DNA of 64,000 nucleotides, taken from the NCBI GenBank assembly GCA_963971535.1, contig OZ020592.1:57686873-57750872 (forward strand). The letters are read 5' to 3'. Positions 1 to 10,465 of this stretch are shown here, piece by piece. Under the pieces are notes generated by a model. That model was not told where the DNA came from. It saw only the letters and a list, made by a program, of their open reading frames with translations, and did not search any database. The translations under genes and the position numbers were made by a program. Within the stretch, counting starts at the first letter, position 1, and each line of letters begins with the position of its first letter. This DNA comes from Notolepis coatsorum. Lineage: Eukaryota; Chordata; Actinopteri; Aulopiformes; Paralepididae.

Positions 1-218
1 GAGATAGTCATGAAGGACACAATCACACCACGAAGTGCAGCAGCACAAGGCGTCCCCCCCCCCCCCCCATATCACACAAGGCCATCTCGTCTGATCAAAT
101 GTCCCCGAAAGCACAGTACAGTCAGTGCAGTGCAGTATAGCACAATTGCCATGCCATCTCTCAAAACATACCAGTAATCATAACCAGCCAATGGCATGGT
201 GAAAAATATACGCCATCA
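1..218 (+). other. Probable 5' flank or 5' UTR of the L2-type LINE
   Basis: No gene is visible. There is a C run at 53-68 and short repeats of the type cagtgcagtgcagt around 118-135. It immediately precedes the endonuclease-RT ORF, so it may be its 5' UTR or an inter-ORF segment. No ORF1 is present. Confidence 0.35.
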
Positions 219-3077
219 ATGCGTTTACCTGCTATTAACCTCAGGGCCATCACGGTCAAGCCAAAGCAGACCTCCTCTAAAGAAGTCCAACAAATAAAAT
301 TAGCTTTCCTAAATGTCAGATCACTGAATAATAAAACATTCTTAGTAAATTATCTGATTAAAGGAAATAACTTAGATTGCATCTGCCTAGTAGAGACATG
401 GCTAAATAATGACACAGCTATATCAATAATGATAGAAGCTTGTCCACCAGACTATAACTTTTTTCAAATACCCAGAAAAAATAAAAGGGGCGGAGGAGTT
501 GCAGCAATCTTCTCCTCAAAACTCTTGTTTAGAATCACAGAACTAGGCGAGTTCATGTCAATGGAATATCTTGCCATTGAACTAAAAACAGAATCAACTA
601 TTATTGTCACAATATACCGCCCGCCTAGACACTCACCAATATTTATACAGGAGCTCTCTGAACTGATCTCACTATGTGTTACCGGATATGATAAGGTGAT
701 CCTAAATGGAGACTTGAACATCCATTTTAATAAGAAAACAGACTCCAAAACTATAGAACTAAAAAATCTACTGGATAGCTTTGACCTAATACAGCATATA
801 ACAAATGCAACTCACAGGCTTGGGAATACACTAGACTTAGTTATAACAACAACTGGGCTAAGCATAACAAATATCTCAATAACTGAATTACCTCTCTCCG
901 ACCATCACTGTATATTTTTTGATACTCAAATAACCCTTACTAAAACAAAAAAAGAAATCATAGTTAAAAAGAGGCTCTTAAACGACAAAGCTGAATCAAA
1001 GTTCATTGATCTTATCAGACTACATGAACCACACAATCATGACAGCTCTCTAAATGAAATGGTAGAAAATCTCAATGATGCAATGTCATCTATATTAAAT
1101 TCTGTCGCCCCATTAAAAACGAAAAAGAAGAAAACTAGAGCCTCGCCCTGGTTAAACTATAATACGGTCAACGAAGAAAAAAGGAAATGTCGTGCAGCGG
1201 AGCGAAAATGGAGAAAAACAAAAACCACCATATGCTGTGATATATACAAAGATGCTTTAACTGCTTATAATAAAACCATCCGCTTAGCAAGGAAAGATTA
1301 CTTCTCTAAAATCATTACAGAAAATGCTGGAAACTCCAGAATCCTCTTTTCCACTATTAATGTACTACTCAACACTGCCCCTACACCTCCTCAGTCATCA
1401 ACGGTTAAGTGTGAAGAACTTGCACTATTCTTTAACAACAAAATAACCTTGATCAGGGCCAGCATTACTCATGATGGAAATAAAGCTGATTGCGGCAAAC
1501 CGTGCAATGTAACCATGAGAAGTTTCACATGCATCACATTAGATGTACTCTGCAAAACTGTCTCAGAATGTAACTCCTCCACCTCAGACATTGACCCTAT
1601 ACCTACAGCTTTCTTCAAACGGGTATTTAATAGTGTTTCAAGTCCTGTGCTAGATATCATAAACACTTCCCTTAGGACTGGTATTTTCCCGGATGCCTTT
1701 AAAACAGCAGTTGTAAAGCCATTACTAAAAAAACCTAACTTGGATAGTAATGAAATGGCAAATTATCGTCCAATATCCAACCTACCATTCATTAGTAAAG
1801 TACTTGAAAAGATAGTTTCAGTTCAAATAAATTCCTTTCTTGAAGAAAACAACATCTTAGAAGAATTTCAGTCAGGATTCAGAAAATATCATAGCACTGA
1901 AACTGCCCTCACCAAAATAATCAGTGACCTCAGACTAAACTCTGACGAGAATAAGATCTCCATCCTTATCCTGTTAGATCTCAGTGCAGCATTTGATACA
2001 ATCGATCACGATATTCTAATCGATCGTCTTGAAAACCATGTCGGTTTCTCAGAACATGTGCTGGGCTGGTTTAAAACATACATCAGAGGGAGGAAATTCT
2101 ATGTTAAACTAGGAGATCACATGTCTGATATATACGACAACAACTATGGAGTTGCACAAGGGAGTTGCTTAGGTCCTTTACTCTTCTCCCTTTACATGTT
2201 ACTGCTGGGTGATATCATCAGAGAACATAATGTAGATTTCCATAGCTATGCGGATGATACACAACTGTACATATCTGCTGAACCAAATGCTACAGCGATT
2301 AGCTCCATTACAGACTGCTTACTGGCAATAAATAAATGGATGAGTAAGAACTTCCTGAAACTAAACGAGAACAAAACTGAAATTCTAATTATCGGCTCCA
2401 AAACTAGAAAAGAAACATTAATAAAGAACCTGGGGGGACTAACCCCTTGGATCAAATCTGAGGTCACTAGTCTTGGGGTTATCATAGATTCAGAACTGAA
2501 CATCAATTCTCATATTAGCAAAGTGACGAAAACATCGTTCTTCCATCTCAGAAATATAGCAAAAGTACGACCATTTATTAATCAGAACGATGCTGAGAAG
2601 CTAATTCATGCATTCATATCTAGCCGGTTAGACTACTGTAATGCACTTTTCACAGGTCTCCCTAAGAAAACCACAGAGAGGCTTCAGCTAATCCAAAACT
2701 CTGCAGCCCGACTGCTAACTAGAACCAAAAGGAGAGAGCACATTAGTCCAGTCTTAGCTGCTTTACATTGGCTTCCTGTAACATTTAGAATTGACTTTAA
2801 GGTCCTTCTCCTTACATACAAAGCTCTAAATGGACAGGGACCTAGCTACATCGCCAACACTCTAATAAATTACACACCAGCAAGAACACTGCGATCATCA
2901 GCTGCTGGACTACTAGAGACTCCCAGAAGCAGTCAAAAGAGGATCGGTAATGCAGCCTTCATCAACTATGCCCCAAAACTATGGAACAAACTACCCCAAA
3001 ACATCAGGGAAGCCAACTCGCTAGACATCTTTAAAAGACAGCTTAAAACCTATCTCTTTGCTCAGGCATTTCACTGA
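219..3077 (+). CDS. L2/CR1-group LINE ORF2: AP endonuclease + reverse transcriptase, apparently intact
   Basis: An unbroken 952-codon ORF of a non-LTR retrotransposon. The endonuclease nicks target DNA and the reverse transcriptase copies the element RNA from the nick. The N-terminal third is an AP-endonuclease domain: NVRSL near residue 32, LVETWL, IYRPP, LNGDLNIHF, TLDLVIT and SDHHCI. The RT domain occupies roughly residues 490-760, with YRPISNLPF, LLDLSAAFDTIDHD, VAQGSCLGPLLF, the catalytic YADD in SYADDTQLY, and LNENKTE. The tail (LDYCNALFTGLP, AARLLTRT, LHWLPV, FKRQLKTYLF) is typical of L2 and related elements. The first ATG is used here but the true start could differ, since real homology begins near residue 27. 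It has no frameshift or stop, unlike every other retroelement ORF in the window, so it looks young. Clade assignment rests on motif style and the 3' tail, not on a search. Confidence 0.88.
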   Translation: MRLPAINLRAITVKPKQTSSKEVQQIKLAFLNVRSLNNKTFLVNYLIKGNNLDCICLVETWLNNDTAISIMIEACPPDYNFFQIPRKNKRGGGVAAIFSSKLLFRITELGEFMSMEYLAIELKTESTIIVTIYRPPRHSPIFIQELSELISLCVTGYDKVILNGDLNIHFNKKTDSKTIELKNLLDSFDLIQHITNATHRLGNTLDLVITTTGLSITNISITELPLSDHHCIFFDTQITLTKTKKEIIVKKRLLNDKAESKFIDLIRLHEPHNHDSSLNEMVENLNDAMSSILNSVAPLKTKKKKTRASPWLNYNTVNEEKRKCRAAERKWRKTKTTICCDIYKDALTAYNKTIRLARKDYFSKIITENAGNSRILFSTINVLLNTAPTPPQSSTVKCEELALFFNNKITLIRASITHDGNKADCGKPCNVTMRSFTCITLDVLCKTVSECNSSTSDIDPIPTAFFKRVFNSVSSPVLDIINTSLRTGIFPDAFKTAVVKPLLKKPNLDSNEMANYRPISNLPFISKVLEKIVSVQINSFLEENNILEEFQSGFRKYHSTETALTKIISDLRLNSDENKISILILLDLSAAFDTIDHDILIDRLENHVGFSEHVLGWFKTYIRGRKFYVKLGDHMSDIYDNNYGVAQGSCLGPLLFSLYMLLLGDIIREHNVDFHSYADDTQLYISAEPNATAISSITDCLLAINKWMSKNFLKLNENKTEILIIGSKTRKETLIKNLGGLTPWIKSEVTSLGVIIDSELNINSHISKVTKTSFFHLRNIAKVRPFINQNDAEKLIHAFISSRLDYCNALFTGLPKKTTERLQLIQNSAARLLTRTKRREHISPVLAALHWLPVTFRIDFKVLLLTYKALNGQGPSYIANTLINYTPARTLRSSAAGLLETPRSSQKRIGNAAFINYAPKLWNKLPQNIREANSLDIFKRQLKTYLFAQAFH

Positions 3078-4000
3078 TAGATATCTGCTACCACCTAGTG
3101 GCAAGAGGAAACATCAGGGATATCCTGACACAACTTGTATTTACCTGCACTATTCTTACCCTGCCTACTCTTATACACTGCCTATCAAATTCATGTGTCG
3201 GTTATTGCACTTTTTACTTCTTACTGATGACTATTTTTAAACTGAATCATTTTAAACTATTTTTATTATTTGCTAGATCCAAATGTGAAACACTGTGATT
3301 ATTTGTTCATGCAATAGGTCCCACTATTTAGTATGGGTTCGAGTCCCTGTGATCTAATATCACTAAAGTTACAGTGTGGGTTCGAGTCCCTGTGATCTAG
3401 TATCACTAAAGTTACAGTGTGGGTTCGAGTCCCTGTGATCTAATATCACTAAAGTTACAGTGTGGGTTCGAGTCCCTGTGATCTAGTATCACTAAAGTTA
3501 CAGTGTGGGTTCGAGTCCCTGTGATCTAGTATCACTAAAGTTACAGTGTGGGTTCGAGTCCCTGTGATCTAGTATCACTAAAGTTACAGTGTGGGTTCGA
3601 GTCCCTGTGATCTAGTATCACTAAAGTTACAGTGTGGGTTCGTGTCCCTGTGATCTAATATCACTAAAGTTACAGCAATATGTACTGGGAAGTATGTTGG
3701 GAATTAGCCATAGCCATATCTTGCTATGCTCGCTCATGCCTGTATTTTTTATGTCCGTTCTATTTTATAATTTTTTTTACTATTTTTAAACTGAATCATT
3801 TTAAACTATTTTTACTATTTGTGTTACTGAAAACTGTAAGCGGAGAGCCTATTGGGATGCTAGATCCTAATGTGAAACACTGTGATTCTACCTGTCTATC
3901 TTTTTATGCTCGCTTATGCCTGTATTTTTTACTGTTGTGAAGCACTTTGAACTGCAACCTCTGTATGAAAAGTGCTATACAAATAAAGTTATTATACCTG
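3078..4000 (+). other. L2-type LINE 3' UTR and 3' terminus
   Basis: Follows the RT stop codon. It holds two copies of a short segment (around 3229-3299 and 3779-3890) sharing ctgaatcattttaaacta and tgtgaaacactgtgatt, flanking a 43-bp tandem array. It ends with gaagcactttgaactgc and a ctatacaaataaagtt tail, the style of L2 3' ends. A diverged copy of the same end sits at 31985-32190. Confidence 0.75.
3332..3675 (+). repeat. Tandem repeat, 8 units of 43 bp, each with a Pol III B-box-like motif
   Basis: The unit repeats exactly every 43 bp, with ggttcgagtcc starting at 3336, 3379, 3422, 3465, 3508, 3551 and 3594. In the eighth unit (3637) the motif is altered to ggttcgtgtcc. GGTTCGAGTCC matches the B-box consensus GGTTCGANTCC of tRNA promoters. 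Each unit also has the short inverted repeat GTGAT-ctagt-ATCAC. The array is not CRISPR: there are no unique spacers. Confidence 0.9.
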
Positions 4001-4174
4001 TGTTGAGCTAGTTTATTTTTTCAAAAAAATAAAATAAATAGACTGGATTACTATTACGACTACTACCACTGCCAATACTACTTATACATCCCTATTGGCA
4101 AACTTTATATTTGTTTAAAAAAAAGTTAAAGATATATATTTTTTTATAAATATAAATCAAAATATTACATATAC
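4001..4174. other. AT-rich spacer between L2 and the fold-back element
   Basis: AT-rich, with runs of A and T. It ends in atatac (4169-4174), the likely target duplication of the next element. No gene seen. Confidence 0.5.
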
Positions 4175-4708
4175 TATGGAAGCAAACGAGTGCCAGAAGT
4201 ATTTGAATTTAATCATACACCGCATTTATAGCATTGAAAATAATAACTTTGAAAACATGTATCTGAATTTGAAAACATGTATCTGAATTTTTTCAGACAC
4301 CGCATTTTTGTATCTGAATTATTTCAGACACCGCATTTATAGTTTCAGACACTGAAATTCTGAATTTCTTTGCTCCGAATTTACCTATGCAAAATAAAAA
4401 TGCAGTGTTAATAAAACAATTCGAATGCATAATAAAATTCAATTCGACGCCAAAAAAAATATTCAATGCATAATTGCGGTGTATATAATTCGATGTCAAA
4501 AATTCGATGCATAATTGCGGTGTATGGAATTCGATGTAAAAAACCAACATCCGGGTATCCAGCTGCAGAACCACAGAACCACCACAGCAGGCTGAGGCCC
4601 CTCGCTTCCATTGGCTGATTTGGGTCACGTGATTTGGGTCACGTGACCGTCCCACCCAATGGCTGAATTGGAGTATTGCACTGCGGGCATTGGCTGATGC
4701 ACTGCGGG

Positions 4709-5166
4709 ATTGATTGATTGATTGATTGAAAACTTTATTAACAGATTGCAGAATGGGTACACGTGACCGCCACAGGCCCTGATTGATTGATTGAAAACTT
4801 TATTAACAGATTGTAGAATGGGTACAGTGACCGATTGATTGATTGATTGATTGAAAACTTTATTAACAGATTGCAGAATGGGTACAGTGATGTCACAGGC
4901 CCGGATTGATTGATTGATTGATCTGATTGATTGATTGAAAACTTTATTAACAGATTGTAGAATGGGTACAGTGACCGATTGATTGATTGATTGATTGAAA
5001 ACTTTATTAACAGATTGCAGAATGGGTACAGTGACGTCACAGGCCCGGATTGATTGATTGATTGAAAACTTTATTAACAGATTGCAGAATGGGTACAGTG
5101 ACGTCACAGGCGCGGATTGATTGATTGATTGATTGAAAACTTTATTAACAGATTGCAGAATGGGTA
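4709..5166 (-). repeat. Array of 7 tandem LINE 3'-end fragments
   Basis: Seven units, each with a GATT/ATTG tetranucleotide run followed by gaaaactttattaacagatt and g(c/t)agaatgggtac. This is the reverse complement of the 3' terminus of the LINE family found at 30918-36200, 45196-45887, 48150-48300 and elsewhere. Units 2+3 recur as 4+5, giving a higher-order repeat of about 125-145 bp. Several units have an extra agtgacgtcacaggc (CRE-like TGACGTCA). Confidence 0.85.
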
Positions 5167-5303
5167 TAGAGGTGTGATAGGTGTGATAGGTGTGAGAGGT
5201 GTGAGAGGTGTGATAGGTGTGATAGGTGTGATAGGTGGGATAGGTGTGATAGGTGTGAGAGGTGTGATAGGTGGGATCGGTGTGATAGGTGTGATAGTGG
5301 GAC
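5167..5303 (+). repeat. 9-bp minisatellite (ggtgtgata)n
   Basis: About 14 units of ggtgtgata/ggtgtgaga/ggtgggata in tandem. Unlike the adjacent LINE-end array it is purine/T-rich, and it sits at the inner edge of the right fold-back arm. Confidence 0.9.
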
Positions 5304-5949
5304 CCAAAATCACGTGACCCAAATCAGCCAATGGAAGCGAGGGGCCTCAGCCTGCTGCTGCTGTGGTGGTTCTGTGGTTCTGCAGCTGGATACCCGGATG
5401 TTGGTTTTTTACATCGAATTCCATACACCGCAATTATGCATCGAATTTTTGACATTGAATTATATACACCGCAATTATGCATTGAATTTTTTTTTTGGCA
5501 TCGAATTGAATTTTATTATGCATTTGAATTGTTTTATTAACACTGCATTTTTATTTCGCATAGGTAAATTCGGAGCAAAGAAATTCAGATACATGATTTT
5601 CAAAGTATTTATTTGCAATGCTATAAATTCGGTGTCTGAAACTATAAATGCGGTGTCTGAAATAATTCAGATACAAAAATGCGGTGTCTGAAAAAATTCA
5701 GATACATGTTTTCAAATTCAGATACATGTTTTCAAAGTTATTATTTTCAATGCTATAAATGCGGTGTCTGATTAAATTCAAATACTTCTGGCACTCATTT
5801 GCTTCCATAATATACAATTTAAATATAATCAAATTGACGGAAATCCGTCTCAAAACGGAAAACTTTAATGCCTGGGGTCAGGGACTACAGCCCCCTCAGC
5901 ATCAACGGGGCACCGGTTGAAAGAGTGAACAGTTTTAAGTACCTCGGAG

Positions 5950-6652
5950 TAGGGCTGGGCGATATGGAAAAAAATCATATCGCGATAACGATATGATAAT
6001 GTTATCATATTTCTCGATATCGATAATTATCGAATTGTTATAAGTATTAATTATTATTATTTTTTTTTACAACAGATGTATGTTTATTTTGCAGCAATTC
6101 TTTGTCATTGCCGCCATCTTTAGTGTTACATCCCCTCACACTCCAGTTCTCAGGCTGCTGGTTTAAAAGCGAAAGTAAACCGGCTTCTCTGCTGGCTGTG
6201 GCTCCAGGGGAGTTGAACAGTTCTGGCTCTGCTCGTTTATTTTCGATCTTTTGGCGCTTTTTTGGTGGACAAACCACTGCACATGTGCACCGTGACTCAT
6301 GACTGGAGTCTAGTTCTGCTAGCACACATAGCCTACTGTGTACAGACGGTTTCAAACTGTATTTTAAATTAGAAAGCAAACAAAATAAATGGACAAGAGA
6401 AAAATAAATCTCAATTTGGTCAGTATTGTCATTTGGACAAGCAAAGCCATTACTTTAAGTTGCAGGCAAGAAAGACAAGTCTGTCCACTGTCTCTGGTTT
6501 TAAAACTGCCCTGTTGCAGGTAAAAAAAAAAAAGTAAAAAAAGTAAAAAAAGTAAAAAAAAAAAAAACGATTTTTATTTTATTTCGATATTCGATATCGA
6601 TTATTAAAATACATCGCGATATTTATCATTATCGTTATATCGCCCACCCCTA
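5950..6652. mobile_element. hAT-like non-autonomous element (tagggctgggcgatat family)
   Basis: Termini are tagggctgggcgatatgg and atatcgcccacccccta-like. The flanking 8-bp duplication cctcggag (5942-5949, 6653-6660) is exact. The interior is AT-rich with ATATCGAT-type palindromes and no ORF for a transposase. It interrupts the Rex1-like LINE. Confidence 0.9.
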
Positions 6653-6731
6653 CCTCGGAGTCCACATATCCGAGGACTTGACATGGACCACACACATTGA
6701 CAGTGTTATCAAGAAGGCATGGCAACGCCAT

Positions 6732-7802
6732 TGTGGGATATTTGTAGATATCCTGATGAAGAATGTTCTCAGTCAACCGAGGTTTGGATAATAACAAGGT
6801 TTATTAACCAAACAGATAGAATACATAGAGAGAATGGCTGAGGGCTTCCCCCCAGGTAATCAGCTGAAATGACCCAGGTAAAAGACCCCGATAGATCTCG
6901 GGAGGAGACCTATATAGGTAACAAGGGGGGGGGGTGTGGTCCAATTTGATAGGTCAGATGGGGGGGGGGGGGGGGGGGGGTGTACAGGTTTGGGGAGAGG
7001 GGAGGGGAATATATTTACATGAGAATATTATATTATAATTATACCACAATACTCACTTTTCTTTCTTATAATGTGGGTGAGATTAATGTATAATATACCA
7101 GGGTTGTTTGGAACAGGTAAACGTGAATAGGTATGGTACAAGAATGGGACCGATGTAATTCATTGGTTATCAGATAATGAATAAAATAGAAAATAATTAA
7201 AATAATGAAAATGTTGGCCAATGTGATCTGTTGGTTGGCCTAATAGTTTAAAATAGTATTATTTATATACATGATTCATGACATGATCGACTGGACTGCG
7301 GTCTGTGTTATTTTGATATCAGAGATGTGGGAATAGATATCACCCTTTTCTTTTATTAATCGCTCAAAATACCTATATCAATGAGTGGTCCTCAACTCTG
7401 ATATCAAACAACAATTAACATAATCATTAGAAGCTATAGCTGTGCAAATATCTTGGCATACCTTCAGTCGTTCATGTCGTGACTCAGGGGAGCTAATGTG
7501 ATGGTTGTGCATACAGGCATAGTAATAAAACTATTACATACATGTGAGCACTGTCTCTGTGTGGTCAGAGTGCACAGGGTGAAAAACAAAATTGTGTGCA
7601 TAATTATTAGGAATAGGATTTACACATAAGGCTAATGTGTACAAAAACATTTTAATAACCGTTAACCTGGTGGTTAATAAAACTAACATGATTGATTATG
7701 GGAAACTGTTCAAAAATATATATATGCACATTTTATAATGATTCTTGATGAAATTACTTAGGATCCAGTTGTATTTAACCTGAGTTTGATAATTATACCA
7801 CA
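6732..7802 (-). mobile_element. LTR-like sequence, probable solo LTR on the minus strand
   Basis: The plus strand begins tgtgggatattt and ends aattataccaca, so the minus strand reads TGTGG...CCCACA. On the minus strand a TATA-like cctatataggt (near 6910) is followed by an AATAAA signal (near 6800) and then the terminal segment, the U3-R-U5 order of an LTR. The copies at 45888 and 55654 share this end. No clear target duplication is seen. It contains a 20-base G run at 6961-6980. It interrupts the Rex1-like LINE. Confidence 0.6.
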
Positions 7803-8144
7803 CCTCCTTAGGCGCCTAAGGAAGTTCCAAGTGAGTCAGAAGATCCTTAAGAACTTCTACTCATGCACAATAGAGAGCATCCTGACTGGCTATATCACCT
7901 CCTGGTTTGGGAATAGCACTGCACAAGACCGTAGCAGACTACAGAGAGTGGCCCGTTCAGCCGAATGCACAATTGGAGGGGGGCTTCCCACTCTCCAAGA
8001 CATTTACAACAAGCGTAAGGCTAAGAGAATAATCAAAGACCCCAGCCACCCAAACAACTGCCTCTTTGAACTGCTGCGGCCAGTAGGGGTGGGAATCACC
8101 AGAGGCTTCACGATACGATACTATCACGATACTTGAGTCACGAT

Positions 8145-8529
8145 TAGGGATGGGTACCGCATTCGGTACTTTTGAGGTACCGAACAGAAACATGTCGGTA
8201 CTACCGAGTATCGATTCAAGTGAGATACCAAAAATAAATAAAAATAAAAGAAATTAATTTTTTTTTACCTTTTTTCTTTTCATGTCAACGTTCACACGCA
8301 CAATATATGCTTACCTAGGATTTGACTTGATTCAACAACAAAGCAGTCGGAGCAATGGCAGGCCGAAAACTGGTAAAAATCTTAGTTATTTGAAGTTTGG
8401 ATTTTTTTTTTTTACGATTGAGGTAGGTAAATAAAGTTTATTGAGACTAAAGTACCGAAAAAAGGTACCGGTATCGATTCACAGGTACCGGTACCGTATC
8501 GGTTCAAATGTGAAAGGTACCCATCCCTA
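8145..8529. mobile_element. 385-bp hAT-like MITE (tagggatgggtacc)
   Basis: Perfect terminal inverted repeats tagggatgggtacc / ggtacccatcccta. The flanking 8-bp duplication gtcacgat (8137-8144, 8530-8537) is exact. The interior repeats ggtaccg motifs. No ORF. Confidence 0.93.
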
Positions 8530-9402
8530 GTCACGATAAGATAGTATTGCAATACTAAATATATTGCGATATGCTGAGTATTGCGATATTAATATTGCGA
8601 TATATTGCGATTTATTACCTTTTTTCAACTGCAAAGTAAAACTTTGTCAAAATTTTTTATCTAATAAAATAAAGTTCAGTCTGTCTCACTCAGGGGAGGA
8701 AATTAGGCCACTTTACTCGCCAAATGCGAGTATTTTTTACGTTTGTCGAGTGATTCATGAAGACCACTCGCCAGTCTGGCGAGTATACAAAAAAATAAAA
8801 AATTCTGCAATCACTGCACTGGCAAACGGTGCACGTCTTCTGAGTGTTCGCTTTAGTTGACAGTGCCACGAGGGCACTGCACAAGACCACCCGCGGACAT
8901 ATAATGTTTAATAAACGTTTGCGCAGTACTGGCCAACCCGCGGACATATAATAATAAAAGTCCCGCGGTACTACTAGGCTAGCCATCCGGAGCACTCGCA
9001 AACAGATAATAAACACAGCAGAATATGGAAAACAGACAGACTGACCAACGGGAACTGCATCCAACCCTAGTACAACCATCGAGTATAAGTTACTAAGGAC
9101 ACATTTAAATCACAGAGGTGTAATGTTGTCTACTGGAACTGTATACAGTGGTTAGCTTCTAGTTAGCGTTTTAGCTAACGTTAGCCCCGTGTGCTCAAAG
9201 CAGCCAGCTAGGTGTATATCTGTTATGACTATAATGTTTCCAAAAAAGCACCGGACTACGACGTAAGGTTAGACATTTTATTTCATGCTCAAAAGCCCCT
9301 GGCTTGCACATCGCAGTCACGAAAGGGGCTAGCTCAACCAGTGCACTGTGCACAACGTCAACAGCACACCAACCCAACTGACGTTACCACAACACTTGAC
9401 GG

Positions 9403-10465
9403 TAGGGCTGGGCGATATGGCCTAAATATGATATCACGATATTTTCTGACCTTTCGGCGATACACGATACGCATCACGATGTTTTTCTTTTTTTCCCCAA
9501 AATTCATTATGAGGCTTACCAAGACAGTATTTGAGTTTGCAAGCTAACATTAAAGACAAAATAAAATACCCATGCATTTAGCATTTTTATATTATATATT
9601 AGATTTAGATTATTGGATTATTAGATTATATATTGCATATATTTAGCAATGAGATATTATATGATTTAGATATTAAATATGATGAATTGAAAATGGGGGA
9701 CCCTGATGTAAACAAGACGAAAGTCTTTCTCTGGTCTGCATCCTCCAGTCTGCTGTTGACTGTTGTTGTATTGAGCTGTACTGTATTGTACCCATGCTGC
9801 AATCTGTTAATAACGTTCTCATTCATTCAGTCGGCAAACAGAATCATTTTGATTGACAGTCGCGTCTGCCAATTACGTCACATCGCTTGCACCCGCTCTG
9901 CTGTTCTTAGCACCAATCGGCAAGCGCGTATTCATTTTCTACTTCCGCCATTGGAGAGCTCAATGTCAATAACAATGGCAGCGGTAGCTCGCCGCGGCCG
10001 ACGTTTAGCTTTTAGCTCCGCAGAAGGACTAAACGACTGGAGGCATAATGATTTTACTGCAACGGATGTTATAATAAAAGCCTTTCCATACATCTGTCTG
10101 ATTGAAAACTTTATTAACAGACCGCAGAATGGGCACAACTGAGTCAGCACGGGCTGAGATATGAACGCTTGCTATATCTAGGTCGACCTCGGTCGTTGCT
10201 ATGTAAATACGCTGATGTTATTGAAAGTGTAACTATATACCATTAATGCCACAAAACGAATGCCTTTGTTATCATAAGTAGTAACTTTTGATGCAGTAGT
10301 GTGTGTGTGGGGCGGCGCTGTTCAAAAGTGTCAACGTGTGGACCAGATTGACGCGACACAAGCCTCTTGGGCAAAACATCACGATATCCACGATACGTTT
10401 AAAAAGTGTATCGTTAATGAACTGTACCCGATATTTATATAATATCGTCATATCGCCCAGCCCTA
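9403..10465. mobile_element. hAT-like element (tagggctgggcgatat family), second copy
   Basis: Termini tagggctgggcgatatgg and atatcgcccagcccta. The exact 8-bp duplication cttgacgg lies at 9395-9402 and 10466-10473. The element carries LINE 3'-end fragments in both orientations (9675-9835 plus; about 10097-10140 minus). Confidence 0.92.
9675..9835 (+). repeat. LINE 3'-end fragment (attc-tailed family)
   Basis: Contains aaaatgggggaccctgatg, acgaaagtctttctctgg, a tgtactgtattgtacccat block and gttaataacgttctcattc ending in ATTC repeats. Same family as the ends at 25752, 38720, 47160 and 48150. Severely 5'-truncated. Confidence 0.85.

Larger units (their letters stand above)
4175..5809. mobile_element. 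Fold-back (long terminal inverted repeat) DNA element
   Basis: Two arms of about 480-500 bp (4175-4645 and 5309-5809) are inverted copies. The same translation appears from the minus strand of the left arm and the plus strand of the right arm. The ends are tatggaagcaaacgagtgcc and ggcactcatttgcttccata. Both flanks carry atatac (4169-4174 and 5810-5815), consistent with a 6-bp target duplication. The arms are rich in ccgcatttat / ataattgcggtg blocks. No transposase is present. The centre holds tandem repeats. Confidence 0.8.

Noticed and set aside
3332-3675. CRISPR-like regular repeat
   Set aside because: The units are contiguous 43-bp tandem copies without unique spacers, and the genome is a fish.
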